A model generated the notes under the pieces. That model was not told the DNA's origin. It was given only the letters and a program-made list of their open reading frames with translations, and did not search any database. From Zanthoxylum bungeanum (taxonomy: Eukaryota; Streptophyta; Magnoliopsida; Sapindales; Rutaceae): a stretch of DNA of 64,000 nt. The stretch is taken from contig SKCR01038147.1 of the NCBI GenBank assembly GCA_019454045.1, positions 186,001 through 250,000 of the forward strand. The letters are read 5' to 3'. The position numbers and the translations under genes were made by a program. This document shows, piece by piece, positions 48,344-59,683 of this stretch (position 1 is the first letter of the stretch; each line of letters begins with the position of its first letter).

Positions 48344-48994
48344 TGTACGGGCCAAATTTGGTCCAGGGGCAATTTCGTCCTTTTACTCCAGGCCCAAGCT
48401 TCTACCTCGAAAGGAAGCCCTAATGTTTAAAGTGTATAGAGGCCCATGAGATTCACAAGCCCATGCCCAAAGAGATACCACGTGCTCAAAGCATAATCGG
48501 GGCTCACCCTACTTCAGTCCACATAACGCCCAGGCTCATAAATGCCTTTCACAACCCATCAGTTCCAGCCTACAACGTAGTAATGACTCCTCATAAAGTT
48601 GACTGTTACCATGATCCAACGGACGATTAATCCAAAGGAAATAAAGGCACACGTTACTATAGCATGAATATATAGGGAACAAGGCTCCAAGAGGAAGGGG
48701 GATTCAACTTCTAGCTCTCCTACTCACAGCTTTGAGACATCCTCAAGCTCACCACACCTCCGATTGATCGCCCTCACGGCACCCTACTAAGTCCAAGGTA
48801 GTATCCAACCTTTGATTTCCCACATTCTAACTCCTTAGTACCATCACTGACTTGGGCGTCAGAGTGCCTACGACATCCACCACACCGGTGGGTAGACCCT
48901 CCTTGCTCATCCTACTTCTTGATTTTGCAGGATCGCCAATGCCCCTCCCTACAAAATCTCGATCGTGGACCTCTGGCTAAAACCAGCGTCCACA
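48344..48994 (+). repeat. 3' LTR of element A
   Basis: 651 bp, the same ends as the left LTR. The purine-rich 'agagagtatgagacaaa' just before it is the likely polypurine tract. Confidence 0.9.
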
Positions 48995-49390
48995 ACACCA
49001 GAGATACATTGGATGGACTCAATGAGTTTAGGAATTGTCATCGCTTTGAGGTACAATCTTGTACTGCATACATTGCTGAGAATGTTTGGAATTGTTTTAC
49101 TTACTTGCCATTAAGGTCCCCTACAGTTCCAAAGCAAGAGCGTCAATAAATAGTTATTGCTCATGTTGGCATACACTTTGTGCAAGTTTTTTTACACCCT
49201 CATTACCTTGTACCACCCATCCCAATGTGGTGGTGAGAACATTCATCGTACGAAGCTAAAGAATGAGCCACTCGTTATAGGATTCGTAATCAATTATGGT
49301 ACGAAATATTAGGTATATCACCAAGTGTGACAGGAGGAGACTTTGTAGGCAACATAAATTAGAATTTATATTTTTATATTTTTAAGTATA
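48995..49390 (+). pseudogene. MULE transposase gene, 3' part with OTU-domain remnant
   Basis: After element A the translation resumes with a region matching the C-terminal OTU cysteine-protease-like domain of MULE-OTU proteins: FTYLPLRSPTVP, then IAHVGIHFVQVFLHPHY, where the His before FVQV is the OTU catalytic His position. It ends in frame-broken sequence near 49390. The flanks of element A (gcacc and acacc, 4 of 5) support one interrupted gene. Confidence 0.75.
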
Positions 49391-50709
49391 ACTTTTTTAT
49401 GTTGTTATTTGTACTATGTTTTAAATATATATTTTTTAATATACACGAAAAAAAATTTATAATACATAAGCAGTGTTAAATAAATTAAAAAAAGAATCAC
49501 AAAAATTAAATGAATAAATAAACACAAAATAAATAACAATAAATATGAGATTTATAATATTTATTAAACAAATAAAAAAGAATATATATATAAAGAGCAA
49601 AAAAAAATTTAAATTTTAAAAAAATTATAAAATTATAAAATAAAAAATTTAATTAATAAAATAAAATAAGTATATATGTTATTTATATATATATAATTGA
49701 GATATATTTGGTTTTTTGGGGAATGAAATTTTTGACAAAATGAGAGAGTATTTTCGAAAATTGAGGAGAGACAAAGGAAGGGAGGTAAATCACAGCTAGA
49801 CTTGAACTTGAGATTTTAAGATCTCAAGCTTAAATCACTGCATTGCGCTCATTGGATACCACAACATGCACTTTGTTTCAACTCTTTTCACCAAATCAAA
49901 CATATGCTTTTTATTCGCTAAAACAATGCAGATATTTTAATCAAACAAATCCAATTTTTCATTGAATTTTTTCTTTGAAAAAATTGATCTAATAATCAGA
50001 ATTAGTTCAGTTATTATATCTTTATTTGCAAAATAAAATATGATAATAAGAAAATGGAAAAGAATCATATAGAATTATTACAATTACTCAAATTTTACCA
50101 TGTAAGCTTCATCTTTGAAGTTATTGAAGAAATCAATTTTCACTACGAATTTGTAAATTACATTCAAATGACTAAATCACTGAATTTTTAATTTAAAAAA
50201 AGAAGGAAAATCACACTCAATTATCTTACAAATTATTATAATGACACTTTAATCCATATAATTTAGAGAATACAAGCTTTAGTCCCTATAGTTTAGAGAA
50301 TACAAATTTCAGTTCCTGCAGTTAATTTTTTTTTGATTCACATTTTATTTAATTTTGAAATAAGCATCTATTATATTTGGATAATTTTTAGGTATTCAAG
50401 TCATTTAATACTAATCAAATAAAAAATAACTCAAAATTAACAAAATATATTGAATAACGTAAATTAAAATTTATATTTTTAAAATTATAGTATCTAAACC
50501 GTCATTATCAATTCTCAATTTGCATGAGAATTAAATTTTATCATGCAAATTAAATTTTATTTTCCCAAAAAAAAATATCATTGATTACATGTCATACACG
50601 TGTGAATAATATTTAGAAACATGATGTATGCATATAAAATAGATCCTTTTTAATATTATTTTAGGAGAGATGTAATATTAATATATAAATAAGATAAGTA
50701 ATACAGATA
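49391..50709. other. Intergenic AT-rich region
   Basis: No gene is seen. A tRNA-like segment (49798-49868, minus strand: A-box-like and 'aagttcaagtct' B-box-like) may be an old SINE or tRNA pseudogene. The rest is plain AT-rich sequence. Confidence 0.4.
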
Positions 50710-50823
50710 CTTACATTTTTATTGAAAATAATTACACCATTCTCACTGTAGTTACAATGATCGCTACAGTGATAACGATAACTACAATGAGAATAATGTA
50801 GTTATTTTCGGTAAAAATGTAAG
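50710..50823. mobile_element. 114-bp MITE with TA flanks
   Basis: About 45-bp inverted ends (CTTACATTTTTATTGAAAAT against its reverse, ending AAAAATGTAAG), flanked by TA (50708-50709, 50824-50825). This fits a Tc1/mariner-type (Stowaway-like) MITE. It lies about 290 bases before the start codon of the CNOT9-like gene, within its likely promoter. Confidence 0.75.
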
Positions 50824-51111
50824 TACGTCTATCATTTTTGTATAAATAAATATATTGATCTTTAAAAAGAGCGGGGATAAAAGTATTTTTGTACTTGGTA
50901 AAAATCCTGTACAAACGGCCACTCACTGAGGTTCAGTTATCCGCAAACAACCAAAACAAAACAGAAACCAGTGAAGCTATATTATTAGTAGTAATAGTAT
51001 AGAATTTATTTTTGATGGCCTTGATAATTAAATAACACTTAAACATATTCAATTCAGGATTTGTTTTTATTAATATTTACTTCTTCTTCTTCTTCTTGTT
51101 CTTGTGCTTCA

Positions 51112-54100
51112 ATGGCGCACGTGAATCTACCAGAGTCGCTTTACGAAGACTATAATAATAATAATAATACAGATAATGATACTGCTTTTTGGATTCATGC
51201 TCTTCAGTCTCCTCAACCTCAAACCAAAGAGAATGCTCTCCGTATCCTCTTTCAGGTAATATATATACACACACACATTTACATTACATACATATACCCT
51301 TTTCTTGTTTCCGTTTGGTTCTTGAGAAAATTAACCTGTGGGTGGGAAAAAGAAAAGAAGAAAAGAAGTTGGAATCTTGATATGATCCCACATTATATGA
51401 ATAGTTAGCTGATTTGTTTCGTTATATTTGTTCAGTTAATTGCATGCAATAACACCCTTTGAGCTGTTCTTGATCAAGAACTAGATAAAAAAAAAAATAT
51501 CATATACAGATTCTTGTTAATGAAATATGGAATCTTGATTTTATTTGATTGAATAATTTAAATAGTGTTGTTTACTGAAGTAGGAAATTTCTTAAATTGC
51601 TTGTAGATAATGATTGAGATACTAATGTTATTGTCTTTCCCAGAATAGGGAAACTCGTACAGACACGGGGCCTTTGTTATGGAACTCATTTGCGACAATA
51701 CACGCGCTTTTACAGGTAAGTCATGCCATTTGGCTCCATCGGATTCCTTTTGCTCCGCGATTACTGAACTCTTTTATTTCTGAATTTCATTGCCTATTCC
51801 TTTATGTATCTGACATTTCAATATTCTATAGACTATAATGTAGCAGACCATGGTTGCAATATACCATAAACTATATGAAAATCATTTATGCAGATCACTA
51901 GACTAATTATTGGTATTTATGTTGTTTTTTCAGGAGATACTGTCAGTATACCGCTTACTATCATCTCCACATCTTACAAAAAGAGCATCATATCGAGTCT
52001 CTAATGCTATCGCTCTATTTCAAGTTAAGTATTATGTATGAAGATTTTCTCATCTGATCTGTTCTCCTTTTAGTTTGGATATTCTTCTTTATTAATTAGT
52101 CATAGCCATCTCTGTCGCCACAAAATGTATCTCACCTATTATTCTGTTTTACAGAGTCTAGCTTCCCACCCAGAGACGAAGGCACAGTTTCTTAAGGGTG
52201 CATTTCTCTAATTCTTCAACTATGCAAGGGATATCTTCTATCTAGTAACATTTCAAATTACATACTTTATGTAAATGTATGAGAAAATTAAAGATCAAAG
52301 ATAATATACATATTCAATTATAAATGTAACTGAGCATGATTTCTAAAGGGATTCACCTCCTTGATGTAACATTTGAATATCTGGATGCTTCGGAAGTGAT
52401 CAGGCAGTGAGCTTCACCTCTCCGACTTTTCGGATAACATTTACCACTGAAGTTTTCAACTCTGCCATTCTCAAGATATATAATTGTACGACTTAATTAT
52501 GGCCACTTTCAGAGCAATAAAAGATTTTATGAAGAGACTTATCTCCTTGTTAATGATTCTTGAGATTATTTAATCATGCACCTTACTAAAGCTTTTATGC
52601 ATACGAATTTACTTTATTGGTTTTTACTTCTTCCTGATAACTTAGTGTTACTAATCGGTTCAAGTTAGTAATGTGACAACTTCTCTAATGATTAAATTTC
52701 ATTCTTGCAGCTCAGTTGCCGCTGTATCTTTACCCCTTTCTAAACATTAAGGACAGAGATAAGCCCCATGAATATCTCAGGCTTTCCAGTTTAGGTGTTA
52801 TCGGCGCCCTTGTCAAGGTAGTTTTTTCATGCTTCATTGCTCTGGCATACTTTTTTGCTTCTCAAGTTCTTCAGCAGCCATTGCAAGTATAAAATGTTTT
52901 CTAATAAGAGCACAAACCCCCCTGGAAAGTGATGTGCTGCCTCCCAGATTTATCTAATCTTACTTACTATAGATGAGTGATTGCGAAACTAATATTAACT
53001 TTTTCAACTCTTTCTTTCTATGCAGGCTGAGGATCCAGAAGCAATCCTTTTCCTTATTGAGAATGATATATTTCCTTGCTGCATAGACAGCATGGAGGTG
53101 GGCTGTGACTTGTCAAAACAAGTGAGTGTCTCAATAGAAAACTGAAAATCAATGGGGTCTTACACTGTATATCGACATTACAGCATGCAATCAGTTACAA
53201 AAGCCATTGCGTAGAATCAGCTGTGCGCTGATGCTTAACTATTTCCTTCTTGTCTATAGTTATTGAAATTAATTGATTTTCTTCAAAATCCTTATATATG
53301 TCTTACACATGTTCCAACTTTATTTTATAATTTTCTTATTGGAAAAATACTTTTCTAAAGAAAAATAGCTAGGGATCTCTTCATGTTGGTTGCACATAAT
53401 CGATATAGGAAAGTTCTGCATTTTTTCCCTTCAAAAAAAGAATTATGTTATTCTGATCATAAATGATTGTGGCTTGCAGCCTATAAGGTTGTTTTTATTT
53501 GTATACTATTTAATGTGCGATCATATTCATTTTATGTAGTATCACTGTAAAAGTTAGATCATTCGCTGCGAGAAGCACCCTAAAATCAAACTAACGAGTT
53601 CAAGAACATGAATTACACCAGATGTTTAAATGTGTGAACGTTTCTGATCGCACTTACTGAAGTACTGTTGTTTATGATATTGGATCTGCAGGTCGCTACA
53701 TTCATCATTCATAAAATCTTATTGCATGATGAGGGGTTGAAGTATTGCTGTACTTGTGCCGACAGATTCTATGCAGTGACTAATGTTTTGGCAGAGATGA
53801 CTGAAAAGCTTGCTGTAGAACCCTCTCCGCGGCTGCTAAAACAAATTATTTATTGTTATCATAGGTTCTCACAAAGTCCTAGGTTAGTAGGACGTATTGA
53901 TGCGGTTCTAAATTTTTTCATATTTACTATTTCAGCAGTTCAGCTTATATATAAATGTTTGTATCCCATTTGAAATGCAGGACATGTGATGCACTGAGAT
54001 CTTGCCTTCCTATTAGGTTTCGAGATCATATCTTTACCAGCCAATTAGGTGTACGTTCTTCAGAAACCTCGCTTTTTTTTTTTTATTTCAAAATTTATAA

Positions 54101-54752
54101 TTAGAGAAGCACATTGATGTGCACATAATCAAGATTGTTCTTCTTATCCATATCAGATTACGATGTATGTTATTGGATAGTTCTGAAATCTTGTATTTTT
54201 CTTGGTGTGAGGGAATCGAAGTTGATGTTTTCTGTTCATGAATAGTCGCGTCGTTTATATCTCAATCTAGTAACGTACCAAATACTGTCCCTGTACATCA
54301 AACTTTGTAAGATCTTAGATTAATTTTTGCAAGGCAGTCAACTTGATATCTGTTGCTAGTTTGAATGTGACCTCTCTTTATAGAAATGTAACATTGATAA
54401 TCTTAGCCTTAGCAAGCAGTGATGGAAGTGAAGTTCTGAATCTCTTAATCTGATGTTCAGAGACCTAACCTGAGGCTGTTACATTTCAAGTTTCTACCAA
54501 TTTATTTATTTTTAATAAGATTTCAGTTAGTATAATCTTAAAAACTGTGAATTTTATTGTGATGCAGACACAGGTGTATTCTGAACTAGCTACATTACAT
54601 TATTATTTAACCTTCTCTTCAACTCTCTAATGAATTCTTATCCTTATTTTCATTTTTAGGGCGATTCAATAACCATAAACTGCCTTCAAGAATTACTAGG
54701 CAATGTCATGGATGGACATCAAGCTAGAATGCAACCAATGCGACGTAGGTAA
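51112..54752 (+). CDS. CNOT9/RCD1-like protein, divergent paralog
   Basis: Nine exons: 51112-51255, 51644-51715, 51934-52023, 52155-52197, 52711-52817, 53026-53121, 53692-53882, 53981-54050 and 54660-54752. All introns are GT-AG, phases agree, and the product has 301 residues. It belongs to the CNOT9 (Rcd1/CAF40) family, an armadillo-repeat subunit of the CCR4-NOT deadenylase that binds NOT1 and regulators. Family motifs: [69 protein letters not shown] and [10 protein letters not shown]. Many usually fixed positions are changed ([20 protein letters not shown], and a C-terminus ending LQELLGNV with no RRWL-like stretch), so it is a diverged paralog. Exon 1 has five Asn codons from an AAT run. 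The ATG at 51112 follows a CT-rich leader; upstream in-frame TTG is not a likely start. Confidence 0.92.
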
Positions 54753-55922
54753 GAGACTTACAGGTGCATCAGAGGCTATGCCCATGCGCGGCAATTTTGT
54801 CGTCTGCGCGGCAGCTGAGACACCGGAGAGTAACATGTCATCGAAACAAATACAAAATATAGTTCAGATTATACTGTATATGTGTTAATGTGCTCAAACT
54901 CACTGGAAATTTACATCTCCAGATTTAGCTTACATTACAGGTAATGGTACAGAATTTATCTCGCAATTCATGTTGATATATCTAGTTATGTTATATCTAC
55001 TACCTTCATAAGATTTGGCTTTGCATATATTTGTAACTTTTTGAATGCTGGCATATTCGAAGTTTCTGGAAATAAATCCGCAAAAGGATGAATTGATCAT
55101 AATGCATATGCGGCAATAAGGCATCTACATAATCAGTTGTTGACCTTTTTTGGCTGCACTTAAAATCACATATCCTCTTTTGCAGTAATTTTTGCCCACC
55201 CAGCAGAGATAATCACATTTTTCTTTAAAATTGAGAATTGAAATCTAAAATTAATGTCTATTTTACAAAAATTCTAAAATATAACACACAAAAAAAAAAA
55301 AAATTATTCTCATATACGGGTGGCAAAAACGAATTGACGAATCAAATATAAATATTCGTTTAGTCATGATATTATTCGATGACATAAATTATCATAATTT
55401 ATTTATATTAATTCTTCGTAAATATATACATATGAAATACATTATTAATATATTTACTAAAAATGACTCACCAAATATCGACAAATATTATTTTTTTCTA
55501 TGACAATTTACCATAACTATTCGAATCTTAATTGAAAAATAATAATAACTAGTAAAAGAAAATAATAAAACGAATAATGAGCTTAAATTCGTATTTGATT
55601 TATTTAATAAACGAATCGAATCGAAATAACTCATTTTTTAAATTAATCTATTTTTTCAAATTCATATTCATTTTAAAGTGAACCGAATCAAACGAATAAA
55701 CGAATTATAATCCAAATGGTCACATCTATTCTTTTCTCATTTGCATTATATAAACTCTGGATGATGGGCTTCATGAGGCTAATTCTAAAAGCACCCGACT
55801 ATTTCCTTGACTACACCCAAATTTCTAAAACCGCGTTTAGGCTGTCAAAAACCGTTGGAAAATTATTAAGAGAGAGCTACTGCGACACTTGACGACGATG
55901 CAGCGGTAACGGTCAGAGAGAA
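54753..55922. other. 3'UTR and spacer between the CNOT9-like and DUF1068 genes
   Basis: The first few hundred bases are likely 3'UTR. A repeat at 55315-55728 lies in the middle, and the last about 190 bases are likely the DUF1068 promoter and 5'UTR (gagagagctactgcgacac). Confidence 0.45.
55315..55728. mobile_element. Eroded hAT-like repeat
   Basis: Starts TACGGGTGGCAA and ends near GGTCACATCTA, an imperfect inverted pair, with dense 'aaacgaat' and 'attcgttta' motifs. 'ttctcat' occurs just before it and shortly after its right end. The internal sequence is shared with 7256-7400. Borders are tentative. Confidence 0.5.
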
Positions 55923-58900
55923 ATGGCGATGAATCAAGCGGCTGTAGTGAAGGTGGGTTTGAGTTTATTGGGGCTTTGCTTGTTCGGATACATAGTAGGT
56001 CCGCCTCTGTACTGGCACTTCATGGAGGGCTTAGCCGCCGTCAGCCACTCCTCCGCCACGTGTCCTCCTTGTGTCTGCGATTGCTCTTCTCAGCCTCTCC
56101 TTTCAATCCCAGATGGTACTTTCTTTTTTTATTACTACCCTGATCTGCTTTAAATCCTGTATAAATAATTCCCTAATGGCCTCATTTGACTATTAGTTTT
56201 ATATCTGCAGTAAATTTTAATCACAGCAAGTCCTAGAATTGAAAATTAAAATGGTGCAGTTTAGAACTTTTGGTTGCTACTAAATTTGTGAATTGGGATT
56301 GCTATATTTTAGATTTTTAGCCAAAATATTCATTCCTATTGCAATAACTAATCAAATTATTGAAACTGTACTAACATAGCTCTTAATTGAACTTCTTAAG
56401 ATTGGTCTATGCAGCTCCTTTTTTTTTTTTATAGAAAGCATTTGGTAATTTAGGCACGATGAAGTATAGGGTCATTGGTTCTTAGCAGTCGAAGTTGTTC
56501 ATTCCTGAAATTTGTACTTATTTTTTTCGTCTGTGTGGGTAGATCACGTGTTTGCGTGTGAGTGCGCTTGGTTGCTTTTGTATGCGGTAGTTTCTTAGAC
56601 TTGAGTTTGTGGATTATATTACTTCTAGAATCTGGCTTGGTTTTTATTACAAGAGTTGTGCAATGGCTTTACGTGTGAGTTATGTATGTGCAATTGAAGA
56701 ACCGAGATACCAATTCTCTTTCTGTACTTCCATCAGCTCATAAGTCTAGTTGTATAAGATTCTTTTTGGGATTTGTACAAATACCAAACTTGGACTCATT
56801 TCTGTTTCTTTGTCTATATTTTACAGGTCTGGGCAATGGATCCTTTACAGGTTAGTTTCCTTGTCAGAATGTGAACTGTAAAAGAAGGGTGTTATTGATT
56901 TTTGTTGCTTTGTCTCTCATGTAGTCGTGTGTGCATGAGACAATGAACTATTACTCTCTCCTTGCGGTAATGCAGCACTTGATTTTCTTAGAGTATGAAC
57001 TAGACCCGGCCGGCGGTTCGGTTCCAGTTCGGAACCGAACCGAACCGGCCGATTTCCGGTTCCACAAGTGTGGAACCGGAACCTAAAACCGAACCGGAAC
57101 CAAACCGTTCGGTTCCGGTTCGGTTCGGTTCTTTTTTTTTTTTTTTTAATTAATTAAAATAAAAAAATGAGATTAAATTTATAAATAAAAAAAATTTATT
57201 ACATTGAAGAGCTTGAGCTTAAATTTTTAAAAATTTAAGTTGTCTACGTATCCTCCAAGGGTGAGAGGAATCAAAGCTCACGTAGTTCCATTACAAGTTT
57301 TAGTCTTTTAGACATATCCCCTTTGTAAATTATAATTTTACAATTATCAATCATCATTATCAGTTGATCCTTCGGCTCCGGTTCCGCTTGCACTTGTTGC
57401 AGAAGCATTATCGAACAAATCTTCACAATCATCGGGGGCATCTTCTTGTTGTCTCAGATCAACTCGAGTCCAATCATCCACACAAGCTGTTGCTTCTAGA
57501 GTGCTTGGATGTAATGAAGATCGCCTAGCTTCCAATATATTACCTCCCAAGCTGAAGGCTTGCTCAACCGCAACGGTGGAAATAGGTGCTGCCAAGATCT
57601 CTTTAGCAATAATAGATAAAACAAGATATATATTTTGATGCCGGTTCCACCATTCAAGGATTTTAAAATTTTTACTGCATAAACTTTCATTAGAAAACTC
57701 AAAATTTGTAGATAAATAATTATCTAATTCAGGATTATTAGTTGTCGTATCCCTAGATTTTTTATTTCGTTGCAATAACCAACGATCCCCTGCGCTAAGT
57801 CTTGTTTGAATTACCGGTTCGCTACTATTAGATTGACATAATGTTCCTAAGTTATATCTTACAATATAATCATTAAATAAAATAATTAAATCACTTCTTA
57901 ATTTCGTCATTATGCTCGTAATATCAATGTCATCTAATATTCCTAAATAACCATAGTAAGCTTGTAGAAAATGAGAGAGTTGAGAATTTGGTGTGATGAA
58001 ATTATGAAAAATGAATCATATTTATAGAATTTTAGAATTTTTTTGATACAAAAAATGCCCCTAAATATAACCGTTATTAGGGGTACATTAGTAATTTTTA
58101 ATTTTTATTTTATATAATAAAAATATTTTTTTTTAATTTTTTTAATTTTTTTTTTTGGCAGGTCTGCATCCCCCAACGGCACTAGCCGTTGGGGGAATTA
58201 GGCCCCCAACGGCTAGTAGCCGTTGGGAGCCGTAGGGTTCCTGTTGGAACCCTACGGTTCCAACCGGAACCGTCCAAACCGGTGGAACCGTACGGTTCCA
58301 CCGGTTCGGACCGGTTCGAGTTGGGGTGGAACCCCAACCGAACCGGTCCCATTCCGGTTCGGTTCGGTTCCGGAACCGGAACCGGAACCCGAACCGGAAC
58401 CGGTTGGAACCGGAACCTTCCGGTTCCAACCGGTTCGGTTCCGGTTCCGAACCGGAACCGTGGCCGGGTCTAGTATGAACTATTACACTCTCCTTGCAGT
58501 AATGCAGCACTTGATTTTATTAGAGCCTTTTCTTGATATTGAAATTATTCTGCCTAAATGCACCTTGTAAAGTCTGTTTTTCTTCTATATTTCCATATAG
58601 ATTACTTTCAAATTTGGGAAGAGCTATGTGAATATTTTGTTCAACTACATAGAAACCCTTATCTCTACTATATTCAATACCTTACCATTGTAATTTCGTA
58701 GCACCCTCCTTTAAACATTAAAAAAGTGGCTTTATATGCAGAAGTTCTGAAATTAAATAAAACCTTTCTTTCCCCTTACATGAATTGCCTTTCCTGCTCC
58801 CATTTTTAACAAAAGGATGATATGTTGGTTGTAGAGTGCTCATGCTCTCAAAAAAATGGCGTGGTTTAAATAAGCACTTAGATTTATTAACATTTATAAT

Positions 58901-59683
58901 GCGTTATTAGCTAAATCCTTCAATGATCTTATCTTTAAAAGTCATTGCATGAAAAACTGTGGATGTATTGGAAACTAAGAATGATCATAACAGTATTACA
59001 TTGTTCTTATTTTGGTTGTACCCACAACCACATGATTGTAATCCCCATCAAAGAACAATTCATAATAATGAAACTTAATGAATAGCATGTCTGGTCTGTT
59101 TTATGTGGATATAGGATTTATAGTTTCTTTTTCAACCGTTTTATAACTTTATAATTGCTTGGTTTAAGTTTGTTTTCGGAAATGAACTAACAGTAACTTT
59201 TTTAATTCTTTGCCAGTTTCTTTTGTTTGGATTAAACTTCTGAAAAGAATAATGTACTCGATGCTGATGCTAGTCTCTGATTTTTTTTAATACTTAACCT
59301 GTCATTCATTTGTTTCACTTGGTGTCTGTTATGCAGATTGTGCAAAGCATGATCCAGAAGTGAGTGAAGACAATGAGAAGAATTTTGTAGAGCTATTGAC
59401 CGATGAACTGAATCTACGTGAAGCTGAAGCTTTGGAAAATCAGCAGCGTGCTGACATGGCTCTGCTTGAGGCGAAGAAGCTTACATCCCAGTATCAGAAG
59501 GAAGCAGACAAGTGCAATTCAGGTATGGAAACATGTGAAGAAGCAAGGGAGAAAGCTGAAGCAGCACTAGCAGCACAAAAGAAACTGACAGCGACATGGG
59601 AGCAGAGGGCTCGCCAGAAAGGTTGGAGAGAAGGGGTTACAAAGTCACATGCTCAGTCTCAAGGAACTGCCCAATCTGCATAG
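55923..59683 (+). CDS. DUF1068 family membrane-anchored coiled-coil protein
   Basis: Three exons: 55923-56115, 56827-56850 (a 24-base micro-exon) and 59337-59683; 187 residues. Phases agree and all introns are GT-AG. The product has an N-terminal membrane segment (about residues 10-30, GLSLLGLCLFGYIVGPPLYW), then a Cys-rich stretch with CPPCVCDC, then an Ala/Glu/Lys-rich coiled coil (about residues 80-165, DKCNSGMETCEEAREKAEAA) and the conserved WEQRARQKGWREG. Motif order and length match the plant DUF1068 family, whose function is unknown. Intron 2 is 2.5 kb because it holds a hAT element (57001-58472). The coding frame is undamaged. Confidence 0.93.
57001..58472. mobile_element. hAT element in intron 2 of the DUF1068 gene
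   Basis: Termini TAGACCCGGCC and GGCCGGGTCTA are perfect inverted repeats, and the 8-bp duplication gtatgaac is perfect (56993-57000, 58473-58480). Subterminal regions are packed with 'ggttccggttc' and 'accggaacc' (57005-57130, 58245-58460). It holds a truncated transposase frame on the minus strand. Confidence 0.93.
57347..57910 (-). pseudogene. hAT transposase, C-terminal dimerisation part only
   Basis: 187-residue open frame on the minus strand. Its middle part matches the hAT C-terminal dimerisation region: FKILEWWNRHQNIYLVLSII, then APISTVAVEQAFSLGG and RRSSLHPSTLEATACVDDW. The tail is acidic and Ser-rich. The zinc finger and most of the RNase-H-like catalytic domain are missing, so it cannot act as a transposase alone. 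The N-terminal 60 residues (NDYIVRYNLG) may be the end of the catalytic domain. Confidence 0.9.

Larger units (their letters stand above)
24308..48994 (+). mobile_element. LTR retrotransposon A (non-coding, host of nested B and C)
   Basis: Two 651-bp LTRs (24308-24958 and 48344-48994) start TGTACGGGCC and end GTCCACA. The target flanks are gcacc and acacc. The PBS-like sequence TTTGGTGCCCACCGTGGGGC directly after the left LTR puts A on the plus strand and resembles the Tat/Ogre-type Ty3 signature. Own internal sequence is 24959-28637 plus 47437-48343, about 4.6 kb, with no recognisable gag or pol. 'cagtcgacat'-like motifs recur across it, and a tandem array sits at the right end. LTRs differ at roughly one site in 25 over the first 230 bases by eye, more than for element B. 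Confidence 0.85.

Noticed and set aside
51061..51111. In-frame upstream extension of the CNOT9-like protein
   Set aside because: It has no ATG and encodes Ser-rich sequence from a TTC microsatellite; the ATG at 51112 starts the conserved protein.
54703..54888. 61-codon frame overlapping the last CNOT9-like exon
   Set aside because: It is in a different frame from the spliced product. Joining it would need a 16-base intron, which is too short to splice.
58142..58570. Gly/Pro/Arg-rich open frames on both strands
   Set aside because: They are translations of the GGTTCC-type subterminal repeats of the hAT element.
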